From Nitratireductor indicus C115 (GTDB lineage Bacteria; Pseudomonadota; Alphaproteobacteria; Rhizobiales; Rhizobiaceae), in NCBI RefSeq assembly GCF_000300515.1, contig NZ_AMSI01000021.1:1-39527 (forward strand): a stretch of 39,527 nucleotides of DNA, given 5' to 3'. The position numbers and the translations under genes are program-made. Of the stretch, positions 1-7,645 are shown piece by piece (within the stretch, counting starts at the first letter, position 1; the number at the start of each line of letters is the position of its first letter). The notes beneath the pieces are model-generated. The model did no database searches. It worked only from the letters and a program-made list of their open reading frames with translations, and was not told where the DNA came from.

Positions 1-175
1 CCAGAAATGAGCTCTCCGAAGACGAATCCTCTGCCTCTTTGCACGGCAACCCTGTCATCCGATTTCGGTACCGTCTATTGAAGCACCTCGCCAACCCAGC
101 CTCACTGTCGCACCCGACGATCAGCAGCCACCCGCGCGCCATGCCATGTCGCTTGGCAAGAATGGTTGGCGCGAG

Positions 176-868
176 ATGTCTCAAATGCCGCAGCGTTTGA
201 CATTCCTACGCCAATGGCTCGCCCATCCCCTGAGGGTAGGGTCGGTGCTCCCCTCAGGAACGTCTCTGGCCCACTTGATGACAAAGGCAATCGACCGCAA
301 CACGGAGTCAGTTCTCGAACTTGGACCCGGCACCGGCGTCTTCACCGAGGCTCTCGTAAAACGTGGCTTGGTGCCGGAACAGCTGACGCTGGTCGAACTG
401 GACGAGAGATTTGCTTACTTGCTCACGCGCCGGTTTCCGGGCGCTCGAATTGTCCAGGGCAGTGCGGCTCGCTTATCAGGGGCGGGCATCGGGAGCGATG
501 TCGCATACGGTGCGGTTATCAGCGGGTTGCCGCTCCTTTCGATGCCCTCGCGCACGGTATTTCGCATTGTTGAGGGCGTGGCGCGCAGACTCGGGCCCAG
601 CGGCAATCTCTATCAATTCACCTATGGCGCTCGGTGCCCGGTTGCGCACGCCATACTTGAGAGGCTGGGCCTGGAGGCGCATTTGCTCGGGACCGTCATA
701 TGGAACCTGCCGCCGGCGTCGGTCTATCGGATTTCACGTACTCGGGTTGATCCGAAGGTGACATCAGCGTCCGAACCGCATGTGACGTCAGACGCCCATA
801 CAGCTCTCATCCATAAGCAAAACCCGACCGTGATGTGTTGGGAAGGGGAACGGGTTTCCCGTCAATAG
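176..868 (+). CDS. PmtA-like SAM-dependent methyltransferase
   Basis: This is probably a phospholipid N-methyltransferase-like or rRNA-dimethylase-fold class I methyltransferase of about 230 residues. The SAM-binding motif I is clear (VLELGPGTGVFTEAL), followed by the acidic end of strand 2 (LVELDERFA). The N-terminus FLRQWLAHPLRVGSVLPSG is typical of the PmtA-like group in rhizobia, which methylates phosphatidylethanolamine at the membrane. The ATG at 176 places the conserved FLRQWL block near the start; an ATG at 146 is in frame but has no visible ribosome binding site. The pseudoazurin gene begins 19 bases downstream, so the two are probably co-transcribed. The substrate (lipid or other) is inferred from family resemblance only. 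Confidence 0.75.
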   Translation: MSQMPQRLTFLRQWLAHPLRVGSVLPSGTSLAHLMTKAIDRNTESVLELGPGTGVFTEALVKRGLVPEQLTLVELDERFAYLLTRRFPGARIVQGSAARLSGAGIGSDVAYGAVISGLPLLSMPSRTVFRIVEGVARRLGPSGNLYQFTYGARCPVAHAILERLGLEAHLLGTVIWNLPPASVYRISRTRVDPKVTSASEPHVTSDAHTALIHKQNPTVMCWEGERVSRQ

Positions 869-887
869 AAAGAGCAAGGAGTTCGAT

Positions 888-1343
888 ATGTTCACGAGAC
901 GCGAGATGCTGGCCGGCACAACGGCATTTGCAGTCCTCGCGGCACTGCCCGCGCGAGCACAGACCGGTGTCAACCATAAAGTCCAGATGCTGAACAAAGG
1001 GAAGAAGGGCGCAATGGTTTACGAGCCGGACTTCGTGGCTGCTTCCCCCGGCGATACCATAACCTTCTTTCCAACCGACAAGTCCCACAACGCCGAGAGC
1101 ATAAAAGGGATGCTGCCGGAAAATGCGCTCCCGTTCAAAGGCAAGCTGAATGAACAGATCACCATCACCATCGAGAAGGAGGGCGTCTATGGCGTAAAAT
1201 GTGTCCCGCACTACGGAATGGGGATGGTGATGCTTATCGCCGTAGGGACGCCAAGCAACCTGGATGAAGCCGGGGCAGTCAAGCATCCGCCAAAAGCAAA
1301 AAAGCGGTTCGACGAGCTGCTTTCTGAAGTTCCCGCGGCTTGA
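888..1343 (+). CDS. Pseudoazurin (type 1 blue copper protein)
   Basis: A 151-residue periplasmic cupredoxin that shuttles electrons, classically to nitrite or nitrous oxide reductase or a cytochrome peroxidase. The N-terminus (MFTRREMLAGTTAFAVLAALPARA) is a signal peptide with a twin-arginine-like FTRREML start. The copper site is complete: the first His lies in DKSHNAES, and Cys, His and Met follow in CVPHYGMGM, the pseudoazurin spacing. A good Shine-Dalgarno (AAGGAG) precedes the ATG. It follows the methyltransferase gene by 19 bases and converges on the flavoprotein gene. No denitrification reductase is visible, so its partner here is unknown; the copper-handling neighbours make a metal-homeostasis link plausible. 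Confidence 0.93.
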   Translation: MFTRREMLAGTTAFAVLAALPARAQTGVNHKVQMLNKGKKGAMVYEPDFVAASPGDTITFFPTDKSHNAESIKGMLPENALPFKGKLNEQITITIEKEGVYGVKCVPHYGMGMVMLIAVGTPSNLDEAGAVKHPPKAKKRFDELLSEVPAA

Positions 1344-1423
1344 TCCATTCCGGATTGCGCCAGTAACTGTGGATGGCAGCGTACGAACACCCGGTGACGA
1401 AATTGCATGCTGCCATCTCTGGG

Positions 1424-1466
1424 AAGAAAAGCGTCGAAACCCCTTGAATACGATGTTTCGACGCTT
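1424..1466 (-). terminator. Hairpin terminator ending the leftward envelope operon
   Basis: A perfect 12-bp inverted repeat, AAGCGTCGAAAC at 1429-1440 and GTTTCGACGCTT at 1455-1466, encloses a 14-base loop. Read leftward the stem runs into TTTTCTTCC, the layout of a rho-independent terminator. It lies just beyond the stop codon of the leftward flavoprotein gene (1472) and between two convergent genes, so it may also serve the pseudoazurin transcript. Confidence 0.75.
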
Positions 1467-1471
1467 GACGA

Positions 1472-2530
1472 CTATGGCTTCGCTCTGTCCGACAGCAATC
1501 GCTGGACAACAATCTCGCCGTCTGGTCCCGCACCCATGATGAGCGCCGATGCTCGATTGCTTTGCCAAGGCCGGCCGACAAAGTAGATGCCTTTCACCGG
1601 CGAGATACCGGCTTCGTGCAGGAATGCTCCGTCATGCGCCTTGGCGCCTTCGATATCGAGCCATGTTGTGTCGTCCCGATAGCCGACCGCCCATATGACC
1701 GTCCGGATGTCCGCCGACGTACCGTCGGCAAACCGGGCCACTTGACCGCTTGCTTCAGTAAGGCGTGGCAGCACGCGGATGCCTCGCTTGGCCAGGCTTT
1801 CGATGCTCCGGTCACGATCAGGAAACGCATCGGATTGTCTAAGCTTTCTGCCAATCCGCGACTCCGCGGGGGCTCTCAGTACGCCAAACAGGTTGAGCCA
1901 CCACCAGATGGACTTGCCAAGCACTCGCTCGGGAAAGAGCTTGCGAGGCTTGCTCGTCGCCAGCATGACGGACTGCCTTTGTCGCGCTTCCACAGCGATA
2001 TCCCGGCCGCTTGCTCCATCTCCGACCACCAGGACCGGACCGTCAGGCAGCTGGTTCGGATTGCGGTAGGTTTCGGTGGTCAGCTGGAGCACCTCGTGTC
2101 CGAACTGCGCGGCCACCTTCGGCACAAGCGCGACCTGGAATGCTCCGGTCGCGACGATCACCTCGCTGGCGTTGATACGCGACCCGTCATCCAATGCAGC
2201 TTCAAAACCGTCGTCTCCAGCCTTCGAGAGGCGGGTCAGACGTAGACCAAGCCGGATCGGCAGTCGGAAGCGTGTAGCATATGCTTCAAGATAGTCGGCG
2301 AACTCGTCGCGGCTCGCATAAAGTTCCCGGTTTCCCGCCAGGTCCAGTCCCGGTAGGGCGCTGAACTGACGTGGCGTGAACAAAGTGAGCGAGTCGTACC
2401 GGACACGCCAGTTGTCGCCCACCCGCCGATGGCTGTCGACGATGGTGAACTGCAGACCAGCCTCCTTGAGATAGTACCCGGTCGCGAGACCGGCCTGGCC
2501 GGCCCCAACGACAAGGACGCGCTTTTCCAT
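1472..2530 (-). CDS. CzcO-like FAD/NAD(P)-dependent oxidoreductase
   Basis: A flavin-containing monooxygenase-like protein of about 352 residues. It has the N-terminal FAD-binding Rossmann motif (VVGAGQAGLATGYYL), a second dinucleotide motif (VVGDGASGRD) and an ATGAFQ-type linker (VIVATGAF). The family includes CzcO-like proteins often found in metal-resistance clusters, but no reaction can be assigned. Its ATG overlaps the stop of the upstream L,D-transpeptidase gene (TGATG), so it is translationally coupled as the last gene of the leftward operon; a GTG at 2533 is an alternative start. A close paralogue begins at 38959, at the other end of the window, and the N-terminal halves align without gaps over most of their length. 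Confidence 0.88.
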   Translation of the reverse strand: MEKRVLVVGAGQAGLATGYYLKEAGLQFTIVDSHRRVGDNWRVRYDSLTLFTPRQFSALPGLDLAGNRELYASRDEFADYLEAYATRFRLPIRLGLRLTRLSKAGDDGFEAALDDGSRINASEVIVATGAFQVALVPKVAAQFGHEVLQLTTETYRNPNQLPDGPVLVVGDGASGRDIAVEARQRQSVMLATSKPRKLFPERVLGKSIWWWLNLFGVLRAPAESRIGRKLRQSDAFPDRDRSIESLAKRGIRVLPRLTEASGQVARFADGTSADIRTVIWAVGYRDDTTWLDIEGAKAHDGAFLHEAGISPVKGIYFVGRPWQSNRASALIMGAGPDGEIVVQRLLSDRAKP

Positions 2531-3135
2531 CACACCACGACGACTCTGGCTCCTACGGGCACACGCTCATAAAGATCCTCGACATGCTCGTTCACCATCC
2601 TGATGCAGCCATTGGAAACAGACTTGCCGATGGTCCAGGGCTCCGTCGTTCCGTGGATACGGTACAGTGTGTCGTGATTATTCCGGTAAAGGTAGAGAGC
2701 TCGGGATCCCAACGGGTTGTTGGGTCCGCCGGGGACACCGCTTGCGTAGCGGGCATATTTCCCCGGATCTCGGCGGATCATGTTGTCCGTCGGGCGCCAG
2801 GGCGGCCATTTTGCCTTCCTGCCGATCACGGCCGAGCCGGTAAAGGCAAGTCCCGCCTTGCCGACACCGATGCCGTATCGTCGGGCAGAGCCTGCACCAC
2901 CGACAAGGTACAGATATTTCTCGCGTGGAACCACCACGATCGTTCCTGCCGGGTAGTCATATGGCGATCTTACGTTCTGTGGCAGGAAGCGTTCTTCCAG
3001 CACGAACTTGCGCCTTGCGGTGTGTGCAAGGGCCTGACCGGGCACCGCGAGCAGCGCGAACATCCCGAGGACGAGCATTCGCCTGTCAATCCGTCCCAAC
3101 GAACCATCATCAATTCTTTTCGGCTCAGTGTTCAT
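2530..3135 (-). CDS. L,D-transpeptidase (YkuD domain), secreted
   Basis: About 201 residues with an N-terminal hydrophobic export segment (RMLVLGMFALLAVPGQALA). The YkuD catalytic signature is complete: HGTTEPWTIGKSVSNGCIRM, in which the SNGC cysteine is the nucleophile. This family forms 3-3 crosslinks in peptidoglycan or anchors proteins to it, acting in the periplasm. The ATG at 3135 has a GAGGAC ribosome binding site; a GTG at 3147 is in frame. The gene overlaps the end of the parvulin gene by 11 bases and the start of the flavoprotein gene. It is one of three L,D-transpeptidase-family genes within 4.4 kb. Confidence 0.92.
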   Translation of the reverse strand: MNTEPKRIDDGSLGRIDRRMLVLGMFALLAVPGQALAHTARRKFVLEERFLPQNVRSPYDYPAGTIVVVPREKYLYLVGGAGSARRYGIGVGKAGLAFTGSAVIGRKAKWPPWRPTDNMIRRDPGKYARYASGVPGGPNNPLGSRALYLYRNNHDTLYRIHGTTEPWTIGKSVSNGCIRMVNEHVEDLYERVPVGARVVVV

Positions 3136-4003
3136 GACCGTCCTCACCCTGGGGAGGAGCGACGTCGGGAACGAGCTTTTCTATCTTCGCACCTTCCTTG
3201 AGTTCAGCAATGATCCGCCTCTCCTCGGCGGCTTTCAGAGCTTGTCGTATCTGCGGCGCCACGGATTCGAAGGACGGGGCAGGACGATTTCGGGTTTCCT
3301 CGAGCAGAACGACATGAAATCCGAAGGCGCTTGCAACCGGCGTCTGCGTGTATTCACCAGGCTGTAGAGTCGCGGCCGCCGCATCGATCTCCGGCAAGAC
3401 CTGGCCTTCCGCCACAAAGCCGAGGTCTCCGCCCTTGACCCTGGAGACTTCGTCGGCCGAGCGCTCCTGCGCCAGCTCCACGAACGCCTTTCCCCCCTTC
3501 AGCGCCTCAATGACCTCGACGGCATCGCCCTCGCTGCCAAGCAAGATATGGCGAAGCCGACGCTCGGTAACCGGCGGAATCCTTGCCGCCTGTTCGTCAT
3601 AGGTAGCCCTGACGACGCTGTCGGTCACCGCTTCTTCCACCTGTTGTTCCAGGAAAAGGGTGCGCAGCGTCTGATCTTCCAGAAACGCCAGCTGCCTCTT
3701 GTAGGCGTCCTGCCCGGTAACGTTTGCCGCACGGGCAGCGGCTGACACGATCTTCATGTCGATCAGTGCGTCGACCAGGATGGAACGCCTCGCATCAGGC
3801 GGCATCTGGGCGAGCTGCGGCCCGTACATCTGCTCGGCGAGGGCAAGGTCGTCTGCCGTGATATCCTGGCCATTCACACGACCGACGACATCTGTGTCCT
3901 GAGCCAGAGCCGAAGATCCGAGCGGAAAAGACAGCGTCAGGATCATCGCGCCGACGAGAAGGCCGGCATTGCTCCGTCTCCGGTTCCCGATCGTGCTATT
4001 CAT
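3125..4003 (-). CDS. Periplasmic peptidyl-prolyl isomerase (parvulin, PpiC/SurA type)
   Basis: 292 residues with a Sec-type signal peptide ending SSALA. A SurA/PpiC-like N-terminal chaperone segment (GRVNGQDITADDLALAEQ, roughly 40-130) is followed by one parvulin domain (about 140-245) with RRLRHILLGSE, KGGDLGFVAEG and AFGFHVVLLEE. It should assist folding of exported proteins. The tail is His- and Glu-rich (GEDGHEH). The start has a strong ribosome binding site (AGGAGG, 6 bases before ATG) and overlaps the end of the upstream DsbA-like gene by 8 bases. Its position between a thiol oxidoreductase and a cysteine-nucleophile transpeptidase suggests help in folding those enzymes; that link is inference. 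Confidence 0.9.
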   Translation of the reverse strand: MNSTIGNRRRSNAGLLVGAMILTLSFPLGSSALAQDTDVVGRVNGQDITADDLALAEQMYGPQLAQMPPDARRSILVDALIDMKIVSAAARAANVTGQDAYKRQLAFLEDQTLRTLFLEQQVEEAVTDSVVRATYDEQAARIPPVTERRLRHILLGSEGDAVEVIEALKGGKAFVELAQERSADEVSRVKGGDLGFVAEGQVLPEIDAAAATLQPGEYTQTPVASAFGFHVVLLEETRNRPAPSFESVAPQIRQALKAAEERRIIAELKEGAKIEKLVPDVAPPQGEDGHEH

Positions 4004-4646
4004 CGGAGCCTCCTTGCTGTTTCGCGGCGGTAACGAGCGGATCGATAATCTCGCTGAACCGCTCGATGCTCAGTGCGCCTTTTTGCATCTGGCCATTGAT
4101 GAAGAAGGTCGGCGTCGAGTCCACTCCAAACGACTTGCCTGCCTCGGCAACGGCAGAGACCTGATCCAGCAACTCCTGGTCCTTGAGGCATTTCTCGAAA
4201 TCGGCGGTGCTCATCCCCGTCATGCCCATCACTGACTTGAGCGCCTCGGTCCCGTCGGCAACCCGTGCCCAGTTGTCCTGCGTGCGGTAAAGCAGATCGA
4301 TGGTGGGATACCATTTGTCATCGCCCATGCACCGCGCCAACATGAATCCGGCCGAGGACCGCGGATCGAACGGAAACTCCCGCATGATGAAGCGGACCTG
4401 ACCCGTATCGACATATTTTTTCTTGAGCTCGGGCCACACATTTACATGGAAGGTGCGGCAATGGGGGCAGGTCAGAGACGCGTATTCGATGATCGTTACC
4501 GGCGCGTCCTCAGGCCCGAAGCTCTTTTCCGGCAGTGGCCCTGGGGCCAGCAGCGCGTCGGTTGACGGTTGCGCTAACAGGAGGGCGGGATAAGTCGCGA
4601 CCATCCCGGTCGCAGCCATGCCAAAAATCAGATTGCGGCGTTTCAT
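3996..4646 (-). CDS. DsbA-family thiol:disulfide oxidoreductase
   Basis: 216 residues with a signal peptide (MKRRNLIFGMAATGMVATYPALLLAQ). The thioredoxin-fold active site is CPHC (YASLTCPHCRTFH) and the cis-proline loop is STPTFFING. This is the DsbA/Com1-like subgroup that oxidises or isomerises periplasmic cysteines. The ATG at 4646 is chosen because AAAGGA lies 6 bases upstream; an in-frame start at 4679 has no such support. The gene is translationally coupled to the parvulin gene. Likely clients in the operon are the transpeptidases, whose active-site Cys must stay reduced, and Cox11 or the PCuAC-like proteins, but this is inferred from context. Confidence 0.9.
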   Translation of the reverse strand: MKRRNLIFGMAATGMVATYPALLLAQPSTDALLAPGPLPEKSFGPEDAPVTIIEYASLTCPHCRTFHVNVWPELKKKYVDTGQVRFIMREFPFDPRSSAGFMLARCMGDDKWYPTIDLLYRTQDNWARVADGTEALKSVMGMTGMSTADFEKCLKDQELLDQVSAVAEAGKSFGVDSTPTFFINGQMQKGALSIERFSEIIDPLVTAAKQQGGSDE

Positions 4647-4682
4647 TTCAGGTCCTTTCGTGAGGACGGTTTTATGCAAGCT

Positions 4683-4710
4683 CTAGCCCCTTGAGAGGCA
4701 AGGGGGCTCT
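4683..4710 (-). terminator. Intra-operonic hairpin between transpeptidase and dsbA-like genes
   Basis: AGCCCCTTG and CAAGGGGGCT form a GC-rich stem with one bulge and a 5-base loop at 4685-4708. It sits between the stop of the upstream L,D-transpeptidase gene (4713) and the dsbA-like gene. There is no U-run after it in the leftward direction, so it could be an attenuator or an mRNA-stability element rather than a full terminator. Confidence 0.35.
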
Positions 4711-4712
4711 CG

Positions 4713-5453
4713 CTAGAAAAGTGCACTTGTTTGGGCTCGAACGATGATGGGGGCCGGCGTTGCGACGCGGTCGTACAAGTCGATGATGTCCTGATTCATC
4801 AACCGGACGCAGCCGCTCGAAACCGCCTTGCCGATGGTCCAGAATTCGGGCGTTCCGTGAAGACGGTAAAGTGTGTCTTCGCCATTCTGGAATATGTACA
4901 GCGCTCGCGCGCCAAGCGGATTGTTGAGGCCAGGCGGTTGACCGCCGTTTTCCGCGCTCCACTTTTCCAGTTCCGGCTGGCGTGCAATCATCTCGGCGGG
5001 AGGTGTCCATTTCGGCCACCGCTGCTTCCACTGGATCACGCCGTCACCCGACCATTCGAACCCCTGACGGCCGAGGCCAACGCCGTAGCGCATCGCCTTG
5101 CCACCCGGCCGGACGAGATAGAGAAAGAAATTTCTCGTATCCACGACGATTGTGCCGGGGCGCTCACCGGTGGGGTCGTCGACCAGCTGCCTGTAGAAGC
5201 GCTTGTTGACCTTGGACAGGTCAACGGCCGGGATCGGGAAATCTTCTTCCGGCATGGCGCGATACATGGAAAGGTAGGATCGATCTTCCGCAGGTTTGAT
5301 CTGCACCGGCTCTGCCGGCTCGTTGCCGGTGGTCGAGCAGGCAGGCAGGACGAACCCACCGGCTGCCGCCGCGCCGAGCCTGAGAAACTGCCGCCGGGAA
5401 AACTGTACGCGTAGTTGTGTCTGGGTCACTTGTTGTGCTCGCAATAATATCAT
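4713..5453 (-). CDS. L,D-transpeptidase (YkuD), Tat-exported lipoprotein
   Basis: About 246 residues from the ATG at 5453. The N-terminus has a twin-arginine motif (SRRQFLR), a hydrophobic stretch and a lipobox (VLPAC), predicting a Tat-exported lipoprotein. The YkuD catalytic block is intact (HGTPEFWTIGKAVSSGCVRLMNQD). The reaction would be 3-3 crosslinking or protein anchoring of peptidoglycan. The open frame continues upstream to 5765, but that segment overlaps the frame of a small predicted gene and lacks conserved sequence, so the start that gives the Tat signal is preferred. No strong ribosome binding site is visible before it. It lies about 120 bases downstream of the small secreted protein gene. 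Confidence 0.88.
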   Translation of the reverse strand: MILLRAQQVTQTQLRVQFSRRQFLRLGAAAAGGFVLPACSTTGNEPAEPVQIKPAEDRSYLSMYRAMPEEDFPIPAVDLSKVNKRFYRQLVDDPTGERPGTIVVDTRNFFLYLVRPGGKAMRYGVGLGRQGFEWSGDGVIQWKQRWPKWTPPAEMIARQPELEKWSAENGGQPPGLNNPLGARALYIFQNGEDTLYRLHGTPEFWTIGKAVSSGCVRLMNQDIIDLYDRVATPAPIIVRAQTSALF

Positions 5454-5571
5454 CAGGGTCGAGCGCCTGCCGTGCAGACGCTGCTCATATGAAGCAACGA
5501 CCCATCGAGCACACCACGCCGGCGGAACTGCCGGATGGTGCGACGGCGATCGTTTTCGCCTCTTCGTGAGT

Positions 5572-5892
5572 CTATCGGGGAGGGGGGACGACCAGGGCAA
5601 CAATCCCGGGAGGAACAGTGCCGGCAGATCTCTCCAGAGGAGAAGCATGTGTCTCGCAAAAAGCAGGAGCGTGCCATGCGGCAAGCCAGCTGCAGCCATC
5701 ATGACACTTCGCGGCAGCCACAAGCGAAGCGGGAGCGCCATCGTCGCCGGTGTCAGTCTCGACATATGTCAGGACTGAGCCCCGCTTGAACGGCTCCCCC
5801 TCGCCCGCCGCCGCCGTCGTCAGCGCAGCGTGGAGACTAATGAAACATAGCATCAGGAGAGCGAGCAGTGTCCGTCCCATCGCGTCACTCAT
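5572..5892 (-). CDS. Small secreted hypothetical protein
   Basis: 106 residues, not recognised. It begins with a plausible signal peptide (MGRTLLALLMLCFISLHAALTTAAA from the second Met). Three later cysteines and several histidines lie in KCHDGCSWLAAWHAPAFCETH, which could bind metal or form disulfides. The C-terminus is Pro/Val-rich. Its ATG overlaps the stop of the upstream YafK-like gene (ATGAGTGA), which supports translation, but codon choice is not decisive and no family can be named. It could be a decayed gene. Confidence 0.4.
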   Translation of the reverse strand: MSDAMGRTLLALLMLCFISLHAALTTAAAGEGEPFKRGSVLTYVETDTGDDGAPASLVAAAKCHDGCSWLAAWHAPAFCETHASPLERSAGTVPPGIVALVVPPPR

Positions 5893-6892
5893 TTGGCGAG
5901 TGAGGGTCGGCCAGTGCGGCCTCGGGACGGCTGATCGGCACCGATGTCAGCGAGGTCCGCTTGGCGAGAGAAGCCTGTCCGCCGCGTTCCAGCAGCTTGC
6001 GGAAGCTCGGATGCATGCCTCCATCGGAATAGGCATGTGCCGAAAGCACGCTGCCGGTCGAAAGAAGATCGTCCATAGCGACGCGATCGGATTGCTGCCG
6101 TCCGGCGACCAACGGATCAGCAGCATTCAGTGCCGGCGGACATGACGCCAAAGGATCCCGTGGCTCTCCACCTTCGAACTCCCTGTCGAAGACGTAGCGT
6201 CCTTCGCAATAGGAGACCTTCGGTTGCCGACGTGTGACCTCGAAAATGTCGTAGCCCAGCTTCAGGTCCGACCAGAACGAAAAGTTTGGATCGTTCCTGT
6301 ATTTAGCCATGTTCTGGGGCGTCATCCGAAACGGAAACGCCTGGACCTGGAACGTCCCTTGGCCACCTTTCAGGGCCTCGCGCGCGACGGCATAGATCTC
6401 GGCCACGCCTTCGTCCGTCAGTGCGAAACACCCGGACGACGAGCAGGCGCCATGGACCATGAGCGCCTCCCCCGTATAGCCGAGTGCTGCTTCAAGCGTG
6501 TTCGGATAACCAAGATTGAAGGACAGATAGTATTGGGAGTTCGGGTTCAGCATTCCCGCGGACACATGATAGAACCCTTCAGGAGCCTGACGGTCCCCAT
6601 CCCGCTTTTTCGGGCCGAGCTTTCCGGACCAGCGACACATCGGGTAGGCCTTGAGAAGGGCGTATCTGCCGCTGCGATCCCGTTTCCATATCTCAAGCTC
6701 GCTTTCCTGCTTGAAAATCCGTACGAGGATCGGCGCGGAAGCCGACATGGATTTGCGCGACATTTCCGCCACGAGTGCCGCCGGGATCGCCTGGGTAGCC
6801 TTGCCGTCAACGTCGAGAACGGTCGAAACGCATGCGCTCAAAAAGAGCGCAAGCAGCACAATCCCCCCTGTTCTGACGGCTGTAAACATCAT
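5885..6892 (-). CDS. YafK/LdtF-type L,D-transpeptidase-family lipoprotein
   Basis: 335 residues. The N-terminus is a lipoprotein signal (GGIVLLALFLSAC). The catalytic region reads MVHGACSSSGCFALTDEGV, the arrangement of the YafK (DpaA/LdtF) branch of YkuD proteins, in which E. coli YafK is reported to release Braun lipoprotein from peptidoglycan rather than crosslink it. Further family blocks are APEGFYHVSAGMLNPNSQYYLSFNLGYPN. About 110 residues beyond the catalytic domain look low-complexity and may be disordered. It is followed by the small secreted protein gene with an 8-base overlap. Presence beside two ordinary L,D-transpeptidases suggests a balanced make/break set for peptidoglycan links (inference). 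Confidence 0.88.
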   Translation of the reverse strand: MMFTAVRTGGIVLLALFLSACVSTVLDVDGKATQAIPAALVAEMSRKSMSASAPILVRIFKQESELEIWKRDRSGRYALLKAYPMCRWSGKLGPKKRDGDRQAPEGFYHVSAGMLNPNSQYYLSFNLGYPNTLEAALGYTGEALMVHGACSSSGCFALTDEGVAEIYAVAREALKGGQGTFQVQAFPFRMTPQNMAKYRNDPNFSFWSDLKLGYDIFEVTRRQPKVSYCEGRYVFDREFEGGEPRDPLASCPPALNAADPLVAGRQQSDRVAMDDLLSTGSVLSAHAYSDGGMHPSFRKLLERGGQASLAKRTSLTSVPISRPEAALADPHSPNE

Positions 6893-7108
6893 CGATAACC
6901 ATATTCATCTGCACGCACCCATTCCGGCAGCGCTTCGCAGAGTCAGGCCATCATAGTTAAAATGGCGTTTCCGCCAACGAATTTCCGCGCGGCAAAGAAT
7001 CACAGGAATGAGAGGTTGCCCGCGAGAGACAACGTATCGGTGAATGTGGCGATATACTACAGACGGTAATAAGTCTGCGCGCTGGCGATATCCTGTTCGC
7101 CAACCGGT

Positions 7109-7645
7109 TTAGTGGCCAGCCTCGTCCTCGACAATAACCATTGTATCGATTTTTCCCTTTTCTCCGAAATCAAGCCTTAGTTGAAACGTGTCGCCGGGCC
7201 GTAGCGGCTTCTTCAGTCCGGAAATCCAGATATGCTCGCGCCATGGGGCAAGACCCAGCGGCTTGCCTGGGCTGAGCGTTATGCGGGAGGGCCAACGTTC
7301 CGCGCCGTCCGCATCGACACGGAACCTGACAGTCTCGGCGACGGATGATTCCGCCCCTGTCAATTGTGCTTCTGCCGTCCCCTGATTGAGAAGGGCGCCA
7401 TACACCGGTACGCCGTCGTCTCCTTCCGCCGGCGGCGGTGACCAGACGTGGCCGATCGAAATCTGGCCCAGCTTATAGCTGTGGGCGGACGCGCCACTTG
7501 CGGCGAAAACCGCCAGAAAGACGCCTGAAGCCAGCGACCTGCCGATCCGCGGCCAGGGCTCGAACGCCGATGCCGCGTTTGACCAACCCCGTTCCCGGCG
7601 CTGAGATGGTTGTGCTTCTATCGGACTATCTTCTCGGCGCGTCAT
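7109..7645 (-). CDS. PCuAC-like periplasmic copper chaperone with altered ligand motif
   Basis: 178 residues with a membrane or signal segment (SLASGVFLAVFAASGASAHS) after an unusually long, charged N-terminus of about 30 residues. The mature part follows the PCu(A)C fold (ISIGHVWSPPPAEGDDGVPVYGALLNQG, GLKKPLRPGDTFQLRLDF). In canonical PCu(A)C proteins Cu(I) is bound by H-x10-M-x21/22-H-x-M. Here the first His is replaced (VRFRV), the Met by Trp (AERW), and HxM by HIW, so only one His remains. A good AGGAG before the ATG, placed inside the end of cox11, supports this start and translational coupling with cox11. It may be a non-copper or regulatory relative, or use other ligands such as the C-terminal EAGH. 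Confidence 0.8.
   Translation of the reverse strand: MTRREDSPIEAQPSQRRERGWSNAASAFEPWPRIGRSLASGVFLAVFAASGASAHSYKLGQISIGHVWSPPPAEGDDGVPVYGALLNQGTAEAQLTGAESSVAETVRFRVDADGAERWPSRITLSPGKPLGLAPWREHIWISGLKKPLRPGDTFQLRLDFGEKGKIDTMVIVEDEAGH

Noticed and set aside
1-145. Open frame from base 1 to a TGA at 79-81, possibly the tail of an upstream gene
   Set aside because: Only about 26 codons are visible, with no recognisable motif and no way to confirm coding.
1562-2245. Long rightward frame antisense to the flavoprotein gene
   Set aside because: The leftward frame carries unmistakable FAD motifs. The antisense product has no family pattern and is a by-product of high GC codon use.
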